From contig NC_046679.1 in NCBI RefSeq assembly GCF_009870125.1, positions 6,076,001 to 6,140,000 of the forward strand: 64,000 bases of DNA. The letters run 5' to 3'. A program made the position numbers and the translations under genes. This DNA comes from Drosophila pseudoobscura (Eukaryota > Arthropoda > Insecta > Diptera > Drosophilidae). Positions 37,900 through 51,700 of the stretch are shown here, one piece after another (the first letter of the stretch is position 1; every line of letters begins with the position of its first letter). Under the pieces are notes generated by a model, which was not told the origin of the DNA, did not search any database, and saw nothing but the letters and a program-made list of their open reading frames with translations.

Positions 37900-39558
37900 A
37901 TACATATTCATCGATTTTGATATTCCGTCGAATATTACTAGCTAAATAGAACATTTAGCCATGCCCACATAATTTTATACCATTGATGAATCTATTTTCT
38001 ACAAGATTGGATAGTCTTTAATCCTTGCTTTTATTGCATTTATTGTAAAAACAGGGTTAAACGAAAAGGTCCAACCAAAAAAGAGTCGCAGTGTTGCTAG
38101 TATTTGAAGACGTGATGCGTGTATAGCACTTTGTACACCCTATTTCGCTAATTTTATATGAAGATCAAACGAAATTTATTAAGACCTTTTCTCAAATTGA
38201 TATTCTTTAGACATATTCAAGTACCTTATTAGTATCTTGTGTATATTTATGTCGATCCTGATACCTACTGAGCCTTGGAAGACAAACGTATTCACAATTC
38301 TATAACATCCATTTCCCCCAGGGTATGTGTGCATGGAATTAGCAACATGTTTGTGTATGGAATGAGACTCATTGTTGCAAAAGCGAAACTGCGGCGAATC
38401 GGGTATTGCCTATATTTCAAGCTATATAGATTTGCCCACTTGGCTTTATCCCATAGATAAATGCATTTTCTACAAGATTGCTTCTTTTAATTACCTTAAT
38501 GTATTTTATTTTGACTAAAATACGGTTTTCAAGTAAATGTTGCCGCAACTTTTGTGTATGGAATGCGCAACATTTGTGTATGGAATGAGACTCATTGTTG
38601 CTAAAGCGAATTGGGGCGAAATGCGGCGAACTGCGGCGAACTACGGCGAATTAAAAAAAACGACCAATTCCTCATTTTCTTTGTTCCGTTGAATAATACT
38701 ATCTATATAGAACATTTAGCCATGCCCACTCAATTTTGTACGATTGATGAATCAATTCTATACATGATTGGCCTATTCGAAATACTTGCATTTACTGGAT
38801 TTTTATATAACATTGAAAATGAAATTAATAAATGACAAAAATACCATTTAGCACTAAAAAATACCACATGGGAGCGCGGCGAAAACCGAAATATACGGTC
38901 TCATTTGAAAAATATACCGAGTGGTGCGCGCCAAATCGAACTTTTTTGAATGTGAGCGACAAGGATTTAAATGTTGTCAACCGGGCCGTTATCTATGCCC
39001 ACATAATTTGATACGATTAATGAATCAATTTTCTACTTAACTGGCCAGTTTTTAGTCCTTGCTTTTATTGTATTTTGACTAAACAAGGTTTAAGCAAAAT
39101 ATTTCAACATAAAAACAGTTGCAATGTCGCTGGAATTTGAGGACATAACGCTTGTATACCTTTGTACACCCTTTTTCCTCAATTCTATAACATCCATTTC
39201 CCCCAGGGTATGTTAGCAACATGTTTGTGTATGGAATGAGACTCATTGTTGCTAAAGCGAACTGCGGCGAACTGCGGCGAATTCAAATTCGATTCAAAAA
39301 ACGACCAATTCCTCATATTCTTTGTTCCGTTGAATAATACTATCTATATGGAACATTTAGCCATGCCCACTCAATTTTTGACGATTGATGAATCAATTCT
39401 ATACATGAGTGGCCTATTCCAAATACTTGCATTTACTGGATTTTTATATAACATTGAAAATGAAATTAATAAATGACAAAAATACCATTTAGCACTAAAA
39501 AACACCACATGGGAGCGCGGCGAAAACCAAAATATACGGTCTCATTTGAAAAATATGT
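37900..39558. repeat. Block of related direct repeats between Pi3K92E and Lrrk
   Basis: Two closely matching units (38560-38922 and 39220-39558) share GAGACTCATTGTTGCTAAAG, a GCGGCGAACT decamer array, ACGACCAATTCCTCA, ACATTTAGCCATGCCCAC and CACATGGGAGCGCGGCGAAA, and both end in an AATATACGGTCTCATTTGAA stretch. Older partial copies lie at about 37930-38160, 38285-38400 and 38985-39170. The small open frames inside (74 and 76 codons) follow from the repeat and carry no recognised domain. It may be a lineage-specific interspersed element; I see no terminal inverted repeats or transposase. Confidence 0.7.
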
Positions 39559-39820
39559 GTGAATAACAGTCACATGCGCTTAACAGCACATTTACTGTTT
39601 TTATCGAAAATCAATGTTAATTGCAGTAGAGCTGCCAGATCTGAACCAAACATCGATGTTCTCCCACCACTAGTAAAAAGGTAAACAAAGTGAATCGAGC
39701 TAAATAAATTTTAATAATGTAAAAGCTGTTGTACAAAATGTCTAAAATTAGTGAAATTGACAAAACTCTGAAGTAAAAGAGACTGAGCAATGTATTAAAT
39801 GCTGATCATTTGACAAAGCG

Positions 39821-39839
39821 ATGAGCGACTCCGATGAAG
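39821..39839 (+). CDS. Lrrk: Alternative first coding exon of Lrrk
   Basis: ATG AGC GAC TCC GAT GAA G followed by donor GTGAGA. It encodes MSDSDE and leaves one base, which joins exon 2 (40681) to give MSDSDE-DAREEVRQ. The donor is stronger than that of the other first exon (GTAGAG at 40616). Either or both may be used. Confidence 0.5.
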
Positions 39840-42800
39840 GTGAGATATCTGCTCTGAGTCAGAATTGCAGAAATAAACGTTTACGACAACCCGACTTATA
39901 TGTAATATATGCCCATACGTGTATGTATGATGTGTGGGGAGTGTGTGGTGATATTTAAAAAGCCATTACCCGCATGAAATCACAGCCCAGCCAGTAGATT
40001 TCCCCTGCAAAAATGTTATTGGTTTTTCAACAACACGGAACAGTGTGACCCCCTCCAGCTCTGATGCTGGGAACGATGCGCGCCAAGCTGGTAATTTGAA
40101 AATGCTTCTCCACACACCCAACCCCGCCACCAACCAATGGGAGAGCAACTAGTGCGCTTCAACCATTGGGCCATTTGACATCCAAACATCCAAAGCATAA
40201 AACCCAATGCCCGCGCAAACAAATCAATGACGGGACTGTCGGTCCTTGACCACCCGCAACAGTTGTTTTTACTCGTCTTGCGCACTGGCTTCGGGCTTTG
40301 GATCAACGACCACGGAACGACGGCGTGGCCTGGCCCCAGACGTATTAATGACAGAGTCCAATCGATTTTTCTATAGCGGGCGGCCTCATTTAAGTTTCAA
40401 TCAGCGAGCTGTGTGGATCGAGTGTTCTCAATGCCCAGACGTTGCTATTAATATTTGTGGCTAGTCTGTCGGGCGGTGTGCTGGGAATGATTGCATAATG
40501 TCCTGGAAATTTGTGGAGGAGCCCAAGCCTGGCACCGAAACAGCTTTAGAGGCGTGCGATTATTTCGTCGATGAGGTCACATACGGCTCGGGAGGCCCAG
40601 GAGGGCCCAGATTTGGTAGAGGGGTGTTGGCCTCATAATCCATATGTTTATTCTAAATACATATTTTGTTTCTTTGGTAGATGCCCGGGAGGAAGTGCGC
40701 CAGATCAAGCATGGAGAGCTCAGGGCGGCTGTTAGCGAGGGGGATGAGCGCACGGTTCGTGTCCTTCTGTCGGCGCTGGGAACCGAGAGGCAGATTATAG
40801 TCAATATGGCACCATCCGGCGCCAACACGTTGCTGTTCACGTGAGTAGAATAGGTGTGGTATCCCCAACGGCTTCGTCACTTCTAACCACACTTTCAATT
40901 TTAGAGCCTGCCAGTCTGGCTATGAGAGTATCACGCAACGGCTACTGGACGCCGGGGCTGATGGACGATCCCATGCGGTAACAAAGTACTCCCCGCTGTA
41001 TGCAGCCGTCCACAGTGGCCATATGGGCATCGCCAGGCTAATGCTTGACCGCTTTCCAGAGCTGATCCAACAGCCGACAGTGGAGCGCTGGCTGCCCCTG
41101 CATGCGGCGTGCATCAACGGCCACATTAAGCTGCTGGAGCTGCTCATAGGCTATAAATATCCCGACTACCTCTATCAGACATATCGCGACGACGAGGGCC
41201 AGTGGGAGTGGCGGCTGCCATTCGACGCCAATGCCCATGATGTCACGGGGCAGACGAGTCTCTACATAGCCAGCATTTTGGGCAACAAGCAGCTCGTAGG
41301 AGTCCTGCTAAAATGGCAGCTTCACTGCAGAAGGACGCTGGGCGATTCTGCAAGTTCGGTGAGCACTCCCATAACGCCGACCAGGAAGCGCATTTCCTTT
41401 GGCATCCAAGCCATCATGTCAAAGCTGCATATATCCGGCGAATCGGAGGCCTTGGAGGAGCAGCCCCCAGCCGAGTCTACAGAATCGCAGCGTTGTCCGA
41501 TCAACGTAAATTTGCTTTGCGGTGCCGCGAGAGAAACAGCCCTACTGGCGGCTGTCCGTGGCGGCCATTTGGATGTGGTGCAGTCGCTGTTGCAGCATGG
41601 CGCCAATCCGAACATTGTGGCCAAGCCCGTGGAGGATCAGAATGATCCCAAGTGCAGCGAGGAGATCTACGGACTGAGTAATGTCCCGATTGCCGAGGCC
41701 TGCAAGCAGCGTTCCCTGGCCATGCTGGATCTGCTGTTAAAGCACGGCGCCCGCGACGACAACGGTTCAGCCATCAGCATGGCCCTAGCCGGTGGCGACG
41801 AGGCGATTTTGAGTCGCCTGTTGGCACGCCGCGTCCACCCAGATTCGGACTACAAGATCAATAAGAAGGGGCTACCCACACCGGTGGAGGTGAATGTGTT
41901 TCTGCCCTCCACGAGCAACATATCCTACAGCGCCATGTTCCCCAATGTGCCCACCATTATCGATTGGCACAGCTTAAGCTCAAACGTTCAGTTGACAGTC
42001 GTGCGTATTCCGTGGCTCGTCAGCGGCGTACTGCTGCTGAATCCCAAGCTGCAGACGCATCCAAGGCTTACTGAGGTCTCACTGACGGCCATCACTCGGA
42101 TCGACTTTTCGCATAATCTGCTCACGACCATTCCCCAGGAGTTGCTGCATCTGGTTAGCCTCAAGTACGTGTTAAATGATGCACTTTGCACACTCCCAAA
42201 TGTAATACTCTCCTTTGCAGGTATCTAAATGTGGCTCAGAACAAGATCACGGAGCTGCCTCCGCCCATTGGCAAGACCTACAGCTGTCCCGTGCTGGACG
42301 AGCTCTTCCTTCAGGACAATCAGCTGACGAGTCTGCCAGCTGCCATTTTCCATCTGCCTGCCTTGACCATTCTGGACATCTCGAATAATAAGTTGCAGGA
42401 GCTGCCATTCGATCTGTGGCGCGCACCAAAGCTGCGCGAACTGAATGTGGCCTTCAATCTGCTCAAGGATCTACCGGTGCCGCCCATGCAGACAAGCAGC
42501 TCGGTCTGGAGCCTGGACAAGCTGCAGCTGCAGTCTTATGATGAACCCTCCTCGAATAAGCCGCGCAACCTGACCCATCAGGAGCTAACACATCGGAATA
42601 TTTGGTCCAGTTCGCTGGAAATCGCCGACAATGACATGAAATGGCACCAGGACCCCGAACTGGGCGATGGCAAGGCTCCTGGCGCAGGAGCTTCTCAGTT
42701 GAGCAGTCTGAATATAGCTAACAATCTGTTCAACAGCATACCCGCTGCACTGCCCTGCTTGGCTGTGAATCTGACCCGTTTGAACATGTCCTATAACAGT

Positions 42801-45800
42801 CTGCGTTCTATGGGTCACGTAACCAGCTATCCTGCCACGCTGAAGCAGCTGGATTTGAGTCACAATGAGATCTCCTGCTGGCCTAGCCTGCCTCGCATAA
42901 CCGAATCGGATCCGCATTTGCTGTGCTATAGCTACGTCCAGGTGCCGGAGGGTCAGGAGGAGCCTACCTATAAGTCATCAGCGTCGAAGGGCAACGCCTC
43001 CTCCTTCCGCGCCTCGGTGCTGAAAAGCGTCTGTCGCCACAGGCGCCACTTACGCTTGGAAGCGTTGCGCACTCTCATCCTGGCGGACAATTTGCTCACG
43101 CGAATTCAGCTGTCGACCGACGATGCCACAACGCTTTTCAATGAGAGCGAGGACGCAGACTGGAGTGTGGTGGGTGTGAGTAAGTCGAAGGTAATCTTTC
43201 CAAATCTCTCCATGTTGGACATGACCAACAACTGCCTTAAGGAGATCCCACCATCGCTGCACGAGCTCAGCAGCCTCTCGGTGTTGAATATAAGCGGAAA
43301 CGTGAATATCACGGAGCTGCCACCCCATCTCGGATTGCTCTCGAGGCTGTGGAATCTCAACACGCGCGGATGCCTGCTTCAGGAGCCATTGCGGTCCATG
43401 ATCGAAAGCAAGAAGCACAAGACAATGGACATTGTGGGCTACCTGAAGTCCATCTACGAAGATGCCCAGCCCTATGCGCGGATGAAGCTCATGGTGGTAG
43501 GTGTGGCCGGGATAGGCAAGAGTACGCTGCTGGACTTACTGCGTCAGGGAGTGGGCCCCGGGTCCAGCTCCAGCTCCAGCTCACATCGGTCCCGAGCCAA
43601 TGAGAACCACTGGGCCAAGAGGATGGGACATGCGCGTAGCTCGTCCCGCTCTCAGCGGCATTCTTCTACCTCAAACTCAAACATATCCACAGTGGGCGTG
43701 GACATTGGCACCTGGATATGCGAGAAGCGAAAGCGATCTCCCGGCTCCCACGGCCCAGTGGTCTTTCGCACGTGGGACTTCGGTGGACAGAAGGAGTACT
43801 ATGCCACCCATCAGTACTTCTTGTCGAAGCGCAGCCTCTATCTGGTTTTGTGGCGCATCAGTGACGGCCACAAGGGTCTGGCCGAGCTTCTTCAGTGGCT
43901 GGCGAATATACAGGCACGAGCTCCCAACTCCCCCGTCATCATTGTGGGCACCCATTTTGATGCAGTGGGCGAATCCATCTCCGCCCAGCAAGCGGAGCAC
44001 CTGCAGCAGCTGATTCGGGAGAAGTTTATAGCGATACCAGACGCAGAAAAGATCGGCCTGCCGCGTGTGATTGACTCCATTGAGATAAGCTGTCGGTGAG
44101 TTCGATCCATACATCGCCGAGAAGCATTGAAATGCAAAATTGTTTCCTTCCAGCACCCTGCACAACATTCATCTACTCGCCAACATTATCTACGACACTT
44201 CTATGCAACTGCGCTCGCCCGGCTCCAAGGAGCCCATGCTGCTCCAGAAAATCCCCGCAAGTTATATCGCCCTCGAGGACATTGTCCATGTGATTGCCTG
44301 CAATTTGCGGGCGGCAGGTCGCGATCCTGTATTGGATGCTGAGCAGTATCGCCGCCTGATCACAGAGCAGATGCGTCTGCACAACTATAAAAGCTTTCGG
44401 GATGCCGCCGAATTGCAGCAGGCCACCACCTGGTGCCATGAGAATGGAGTGTTGCTTCACTACGACGATGCCACCCTCAGGGATTACTATTTCCTCGATC
44501 CACAGTGGCTGTGCGATATGCTGGCCCATGTGGTTACGGTGCGAGAGATAAACCCCTTTGCGCCCACGGGCGTTATGAAGTTGGATGATCTCCAGCTGCT
44601 GTTCCGCAGCGTCCAGGTTCAAGGAAACGGCAATCGCAGGTGAGTCGCCTTCTATTTGCGGTTCTCCCTAGACTCTTTTAGACTTGTTTCCCGTCCCTCT
44701 GTCCTTCAGTTATATTGTCAGTTTGTTGAATAAGTTCGAAGTGGCTCTGACCTGGGACTCGCGTACTCTACTGATTCCCTCCCTGCTGCCACTGCAAGAG
44801 GGGGCCACGCCAAATACTGGCACTACGGTGAAGTTGTCGCAGCGCTCACGTGGCCGCAATTTGGGTTGCTCCGTCTCGCAGGAGGTGAATCTCAACATTC
44901 TGATCTACGAGCAGCGCTCGCCACGCACTTCCCCATCTTCATCCTCATCAGCCACTCAGGGGCTGCGGCGTATTCTTCTCATGACGTATTTCCCTTCAGG
45001 CTTCTGGTCGCGCCTGATCACACGGATACTGGCCGATGAGCAGATCGTTGAAGCGATCCGAAACGTTTATGTGGCTGCCCAAGACGTAAGCTAAAACATT
45101 ATTGATTCTTTTTTCATTCTTAGACTCTTGTTCTCCCATAGAAGTGCGTGGAGTTTGATTTACGGCTCTCACTGGAGCAGGACACACAATGGAATCTGTG
45201 GCAGACGGGACTAGCGCTTTATTATGGACCCATCATGATCTTTAGGATCTGGGAGGTGCCCTTCCAGAGCAACGAGCGGACGCAGCCTTTCCGCACGGCA
45301 GGCAACCGATTCAAGCTCAAACTAGATGGCATTTGGAGCGATGTCAGCTTAAGCTCTTCGAGCATTTTGGAGGTTTACTTCCCTCTCCATCATGTGAACA
45401 TCTATCAAGAACTGGACGACGGAGAACGTCAATTGCTGGCCGAGCTTCAGCCGCACATGTCGCAGGTGGCCAAGCTGTTGGCTTTGACTGTGGATCACAT
45501 CGATTTGTTGCTGGAGGATTGGTATCCGTCGTTGGGCACGCGGTTTGTGCACACTTCTGAGGGTCGCTTCCTGATCACTCGCATGGTATTGTGTCCACGC
45601 TGCCTCCGAAAGCTGCAGCTGCAGCACAGCACTGAGCCCGGGGACCGAGAGATTCCTGCCATGGGATGCAATAGACCCAGTCGAAGTAGCAGACGTGGCG
45701 GTGGGGCCTACTTCTTGCACGGCGTAGGCGATCCAGGAGATGATGGTGCTCTGAATGTGTTCTCCGCTTATCTAAATGCGACAGCCCGGAGGGAGCGACG

Positions 45801-48492
45801 GTCCGAAGATTCCCTGGGCGCAGGGTCTGATGCGGACTCAGGTGTGGGCCCCGATTCTGCCGGCTCCTCCCGCAACACATCCGTGGACGGATACCCGGGT
45901 TACCATTTGCCGGATAATTCCAACGTGTGCTACGCCTGGATGATCGAAGAGTGCATTCTATCCGTGTATAATCAGAGTAAGCTTAGCTGTCCTGTGCATC
46001 TGGAGCAGTCCATGTCGCAACTTGCACCTGATGTAATCTTTGCCGATATACCCGACAAACACACCATCGCCACGGAGTGCATCATTAAGGGCGCGCTCCT
46101 GGGTCGAGGCGCCTTTGGTTTTGTGTTCAAGGCCAGCTGCAAGATGAGAGGCGCGCGATCTTTCAAGCCTGTGGCCATGAAAATGCTTCAGCCAGTGCCG
46201 CCCGGCTCCCGGGCCAAAGAGGTGAGTCATTGCATTTATGGAGAGCGTATTTACGGGGATTCAATGTACTCTCATTACTTTTTTTGCAGAGCGCTCTCAT
46301 GGCCTACAAGGTGGCTTTGGGAAAGTGGGATCGGGATCCTTTGCAGCACTCCTGCAAGGCGTATTGTACAGCCCGCCAAGAGCTCGCCGTCCTTCTCACC
46401 CTTAAACATCCCAATATCGTTCCCTTGGTGGGGATCTGCATTAAACCTTTGGCTCTGGTGCTGGAGCTGGCACCGCTGGGCGGCCTGGATGCTCTGCTTC
46501 GGCAGTACCGCCGCAGCGGAGCTCACATGGGCCCGCATACATTCCAAACTCTAGTCTTGCAGGCCGCACGGGCCATCGAATATCTGCATCGTAGAAGAAT
46601 TATCTACCGCGATCTAAAGTCGGAGAATGTGCTGGTCTGGGAGCTGCCGCAGCCGCACACCGAGGACAGTCCCCGAAACCATGTGCACATTAAGATTGCC
46701 GACTATGGCATTAGCCGGCAGACAGCTCCAAGCGGAGCCAAGGGCTTTGGCGGCACCGAGGGATTCATGGCACCCGAGATAATACGATACAACGGAGAAG
46801 AAGAGTACACAGAGAAGGTGAGTAATGCGGTTCTGCCTGTATGAAGAAGTACTCATATTTGGTATTTGGCTTGTCCATTCCAGGTCGATTGCTTCTCCTT
46901 TGGAATGTTCATCTACGAGAACATTAGCTTGCGGCAACCATTCGAGGGACACGAGTCCATTAAGGAGTGTATCTTGGAGGGCAGTCGTCCGGCTCTCACC
47001 CAAAGGGAGACTCAGTTTCCCACCTGCTGCCTGGATCTCATGGTTCTCTGTTGGCACGAGCAGCCCCGTCGTCGTCCCACGGCCAGTCAGATTGTGTCAA
47101 TACTTAGTGCACCAGAGTGCATCCATTTGCTGGATGTGGTGGCGCTGCCGCACAGCGAAAAGATTGTCTGCGGTGTCTTCCAGTCGACGATTGGCATGGG
47201 TGATGAAGAACGCTCCGGCCTGGAGCTGTGGCTTCCCGCTTACGGATCACGCATCGACATACTCGATTGCACGCCTTCCGGCTGCCTAGTGCAGTGCAAC
47301 AGCATCAGTTGTGCTCCACAGCCGCAGGTTGGTCCCCCCAAGACCCCCGAGAATGGCGCCCAATCCCGTTCCCGCTCTGCGCAGCGCCTACCTAAGATGA
47401 ACATGCTCTGCTGCTGCCTGGTGGGCGAGGCCATCTGGATGGGGGACGTTTCCGGCAACCTGCACGCTTATAGCACCTCCACCTACGCTCATTTGTTCTC
47501 CTACATGCTTGATCCGGCCATCAAGTCGGCTGTGATAAGCCTTGTCTACATGGAGAAGATTGCACGCGTGGCCGTGGGCCTGCACAATGGTCGAGTGTTC
47601 CTGGTGGATGCCACAATGATGCCCACCAACTGCGCCTTTGCTGAGGGCTCCTTTGTGCTTACAGAGATCTGTTCTGGCTTTGTATTGCACGCTGCCTGCT
47701 CAGTTTTTCTCGATGGGTGAGTTGACGAATCATTCGACATTGAACCTTTTTCTATTTGGCATTTCTTTCAGGGTCTATGAACTTTGGTGCGGGGAAATAG
47801 CCGGGAAGATAAATGTATTCCCCCTGAGCGAGTCGGGAGTTAGTGGGCATCAGGCTCTTTGCCACAGCGAGGAGCCCAATCTAATTGAGGATGTCAAGGT
47901 GGCCCGCTTGTGCAGCAATGAGAGCCATGTCTTCAGTTGCCTTTATCCAGGATGCATGGTTTACCAGTGGGGCGCTACGTCGAAGCGTATCGAGAACAAG
48001 TTGGACTGCTCCAAGCTGCTGCCGTGCTCCGAGTCGCTTCAGAGCATCGCCATCGATGAGCATGTGAGTCTCATCAAATGCCAGATTTCGGCTCTGGCGG
48101 CCCACAACACAGAACTGTACATAGGCACCACTTGGGGATGCCTGATCGTGGCCGAGCTACAGACCCTACGTCCAATAAGTGTTTTCCGACCCTATGAAAA
48201 TGAGGTAAGAATGTGAACTATCCCAACCTGATCTTTGACTTGACCAGTTGCATCTGCCTATTTTTTTTAGATAAAAGCCATCATAACGCTTTCAAATGAC
48301 AAGGTGCCTTTGATCGCCACCATTGGGCGAAGGTATCGCTCTCTGATTTCCCGCTACGTGGACTCGGCTGAGTCGTCTAATGCGTGCTCTGCAGTTAGCA
48401 CACCCACTCATGGTGCTGCCAAATCCTTGCCGCCAGTTGATGTTGATAATCACATCCATTGCCTGCTGTGGCGCGCCAAGCACTGGACCTAG
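39821..48492 (+). CDS. Lrrk: Lrrk, leucine-rich repeat kinase (11 coding exons)
   Basis: Exons from 40498: 40498-40615, 40681-40840, 40905-42164, 42221-44095, 44154-44639, 44710-45085, 45142-46221, 46290-46817, 46884-47716, 47772-48204 and 48271-48492 give 2456 residues. An alternative first exon, 39821-39839 (MSDSDE), joins exon 2 in the same phase. Domain order is ankyrin-like repeats (about 60-400), leucine-rich repeats (about 480-880), ROC GTPase with P-loop GVAGIGKST near 940 and switch DFGGQKEY, COR, kinase (RGAFGFVFKA near 1744, YRDLKSEN near 1888, DYG instead of DFG near 1921), then a WD40-like propeller. The DYG activation motif is typical of LRRK proteins. Family roles are in lysosome and vesicle traffic and neuronal maintenance. 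The fly has one LRRK gene, and the ankyrin repeats recall LRRK1. It converges on the kainate receptor gene, 250 bases between stops. Confidence 0.96.
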
Positions 48493-48703
48493 ACTCGATC
48501 TCATCGACGACTTCGGCGTATTGTTAAAGTATTCCTAATCAACATACACACGTACACATTATTGTTGAGCAAGCAAGTAGACATCGGGGGCATTCGCTGG
48601 GCTCTGGCTAGGATAGGGATCTTCCAGTTACATAAATATCTGCTTTTGTTGCTTCCAGTGACTATCCCCAGTGTCAGCTACACACAAGCATTCCATTTTT
48701 CAT

Positions 48704-48719
48704 AATAAAATTTAATAAA
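48704..48719 (+). terminator. Lrrk: Lrrk poly(A) signals
   Basis: AATAAA at 48704-48709 and 48714-48719, about 215 bases after the Lrrk stop and only about 25-40 bases from the stop codon of the convergent receptor gene. The reverse strand carries ATTAAA at 48711-48716, so the two 3' UTRs overlap. Confidence 0.6.
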
Positions 48720-48742
48720 TCTACGAGTAGAATCTCATGCAA

Positions 48743-51700
48743 TTAACTGTCCGCCGTGTGTGAGTCTTGGGCCACGGATGCCGCCGACATGGACGACTGA
48801 CGGCTGCGGGAATAGATGGACGCGGAGCTCTTGAGAACCCTCACATAGTTGTTGAAGTCGACGACGAACTGGAACTCCTCCTTTAGGGCTTCACGAAGCG
48901 GTACCTGTCAGAGGAATGGATACAAATTTAAGGATCGCCCAGACTGGAGAAGTTGGTTAACGTACGCGATAGTGATGTGCCTTCTTCATCACAAACAAGA
49001 CCCAGCTGATGATGCCGTACAGCAAGGCGCAGCAGCTACCCACGAGGAGAACGAAGAACACGCCCTCCAGATTGTTCATGTCCAAGGGCGTGGCATCGGG
49101 TGCATCTTCTTTGGTTGCGCAAATGCCTGTGCCGACCTCATTCCACCACTTGTTCTTCATTTTCTCCAGCACGCCCTGCTCCTGCAGCTCCAGGAGAGCG
49201 TTGTTGAACTTGTCCCGATGTCCCCAATCTAGAAGATGATTTGCAACGCTGCTACATGTGGACTCTAAATGTGAGTGAATATCTTACTCTTCCGCATGGC
49301 TATGCCATAACCCTTCTCGTCCAGAGCGTCGCCGATCTTCTTCAGATTGCATTCACGCTTCGTGTTGTACTCAATAGATGTAGATTCCATCAGAAAGGCA
49401 TAATGGGTGCTGGTCTTTACTCGCCTCACGCCTTCTTGGTTGTCCTCTGTTAGGTGTTCGGGATGCTCGGTCATAAATTTGTTCATCTTCTTGTATCGTT
49501 CGTCCTCGGATGTCTAAAAATTATAATATTTAATATAATAGTGCATAGGCAACCGAATATCATGTTATTACCAAAAAGAAGTTCCTCGTGGAGCCCGTAC
49601 GTTTCGCTCCGTAGACAACACCATCTTTGTTGTCAGCCAGGTCGTCAACGCTATTGATCAAACTTTGCGGCTTTTCAATTGTCAAGAAGGCAGCTAAGTT
49701 GGCGGTATATGACGAAACAACAATCAGGGTAAAGAACAGCCAGAAAGTGGCCACCGTTCGAGTGGACAGGGCTCTGAAAGGATGAGAATGGCTTAAAAAT
49801 TAGTCTTTTATTAGTTGTTGAACATACATACTTTGGTCCGATCTCCGAACCCTGTTGGAGCAGAGCACCCGTTGTAAACCAAATGGAATTGCCAATTGTA
49901 AACTGATTCTCTAGCTCTTCAGGCTCTTCAATGCATGGATATGGATTGTCCCATTCGCTGGGCGATAGGCGACCCAATATGAAAAAGCTCAAAGCTACGG
50001 CCAAAAAGGAAAACCCCAGGAACCACCACACCTCTTCAGAGAACGGGTCCATGAACGTAAAGAGCTCAGGAGTAGCCTTCTGTGGTTTCAAGTAGAGAAT
50101 GGCTATACCTGCAAGAAGTTGTTATATTAAAATACGAATGAAAATGATTCGGACAGGATGAACATACCCAGATTCATAAAAGGTATCGTAAAATCAATGG
50201 CCTCTTCTCGCTCCGAGGTAATGGTCAAGTCCGTTATGGCCAAGTCTGCCCGCTTATATCAAATGAATCATTGATGCAAATGGATCATTGGAAATGGGAT
50301 GCTCTGGACTTACCCCCATCATAATCTCCCTCAACATCCCCGTGGATTCATTGGAGGTCTTGTTATACGATCCATAATCATTGCCACCGTTCACGAAGGT
50401 AAAGTTGAAGCCCAGTTTGTCGGCTAGCTCCTTGATCAGGTCCACTCCGTAGCCCTCGTACTGACTGTTTCCCTCTAGCTGCTTGAAAGTCTCCACCAGC
50501 TGAGCATAGGGCTTGTTCTGATGGATCATTTGTATTATCGATACAGAAATTATTCAGACTATATATATGTCTTACCGGCACCGAAAGCAAGACAACAAAT
50601 GTTTTGTTGGCCAAAGAGTTGTCAATGTTGTCGAATTGGGCTGTGGTGGCCGCCAGGCGTTGGGCTCTGTAGTGGCGCTGCTCGTCCCAAGTTCCTACTT
50701 TGACAATACCCGAGGGCTGGAGCTCAATCACATCCAGGTGATATCCTTTGCGGACATTTCCCTCAAAAAATATGGGTCCGGTGAGCAGGCGATCCGTGAG
50801 ACGCAGCTGATGTGAGACGAATAAAGTGGAAATGCGAGTATATATGTGAAATATGTTCTACTCACCGTTCGCATATAGTTCTTGAAGGAGGATCCATCAT
50901 CCCGGACACTCTCTGTGCGCTGGGAGCAGTTCTGGGAGACCGGCTTGAATGGCAGATTCTTCAGGGTCTCTGCGAATAGCTGAACGGCATCATAGGTGAG
51001 AGCCATTTCCACGGTAATGGGACAGGAGCCTTCGAAAATAATGAAATTTAGTTAAAGGTACTATACAGAGGATACCATGCAATGGTTCACTACCATTTCG
51101 AAACTCATCCTGGTCACTTGGATAGCCCAATTTCATAAGCAGCTCCTTCACGGCCATTTTCTCCGGGGAAAACAGCCGCAGCCCTGTTATGTTGGCCTCA
51201 CTGTACTTGTACTCCTCCAGGTCGAACGAGTGAAAGTCGAGGTTGCCAATTATGTACTTGTAGTCCTCATTGATGATGCCCACCTGTTGCGCCTGATTCA
51301 GGAACTCTGGCATTGTCTCACTGGAGCCCACGACCACAATACGATTATCAACCGACTTTCGCACTCGCCGCAGGACCTGCTTGTAGTTGCCATTCAAGTG
51401 CATGTCGTAGCGCAGGACCGTGACCACGGGTCCGTTCATCCCAAACATCGTGGTTAGTTCATTCAGAATGTTTAGGTAATCGGCTGGAAGCGGCACGGAA
51501 TTTATACATGTAATGGAATTTATAATATCGTTTGAAACATACCCGATTCGTAGAGGAATATGAATCGAGTCCAGTTGAACTCTGTGATGAGACTGTAGAG
51601 GGCCTTGGCGAGGTCAGCCGGATGTGGATGGAGATTGAAGCCCTCCGCGTACTCGCTCATATAGGAGTATATGTGGGGAATGTCCATGGCATCGCATATG

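Noticed and set aside
38611-39476. Two similar 74- and 76-codon frames
   Set aside because: Similarity is explained by DNA-level duplication of the repeat; no domain, no splice support, low-complexity AT-rich tail.
40041-40050. Motif 1 (CAGTGTGACC) in the first Lrrk intron
   Set aside because: It points away from Lrrk and no minus-strand gene begins here, so I do not call a promoter from it alone.
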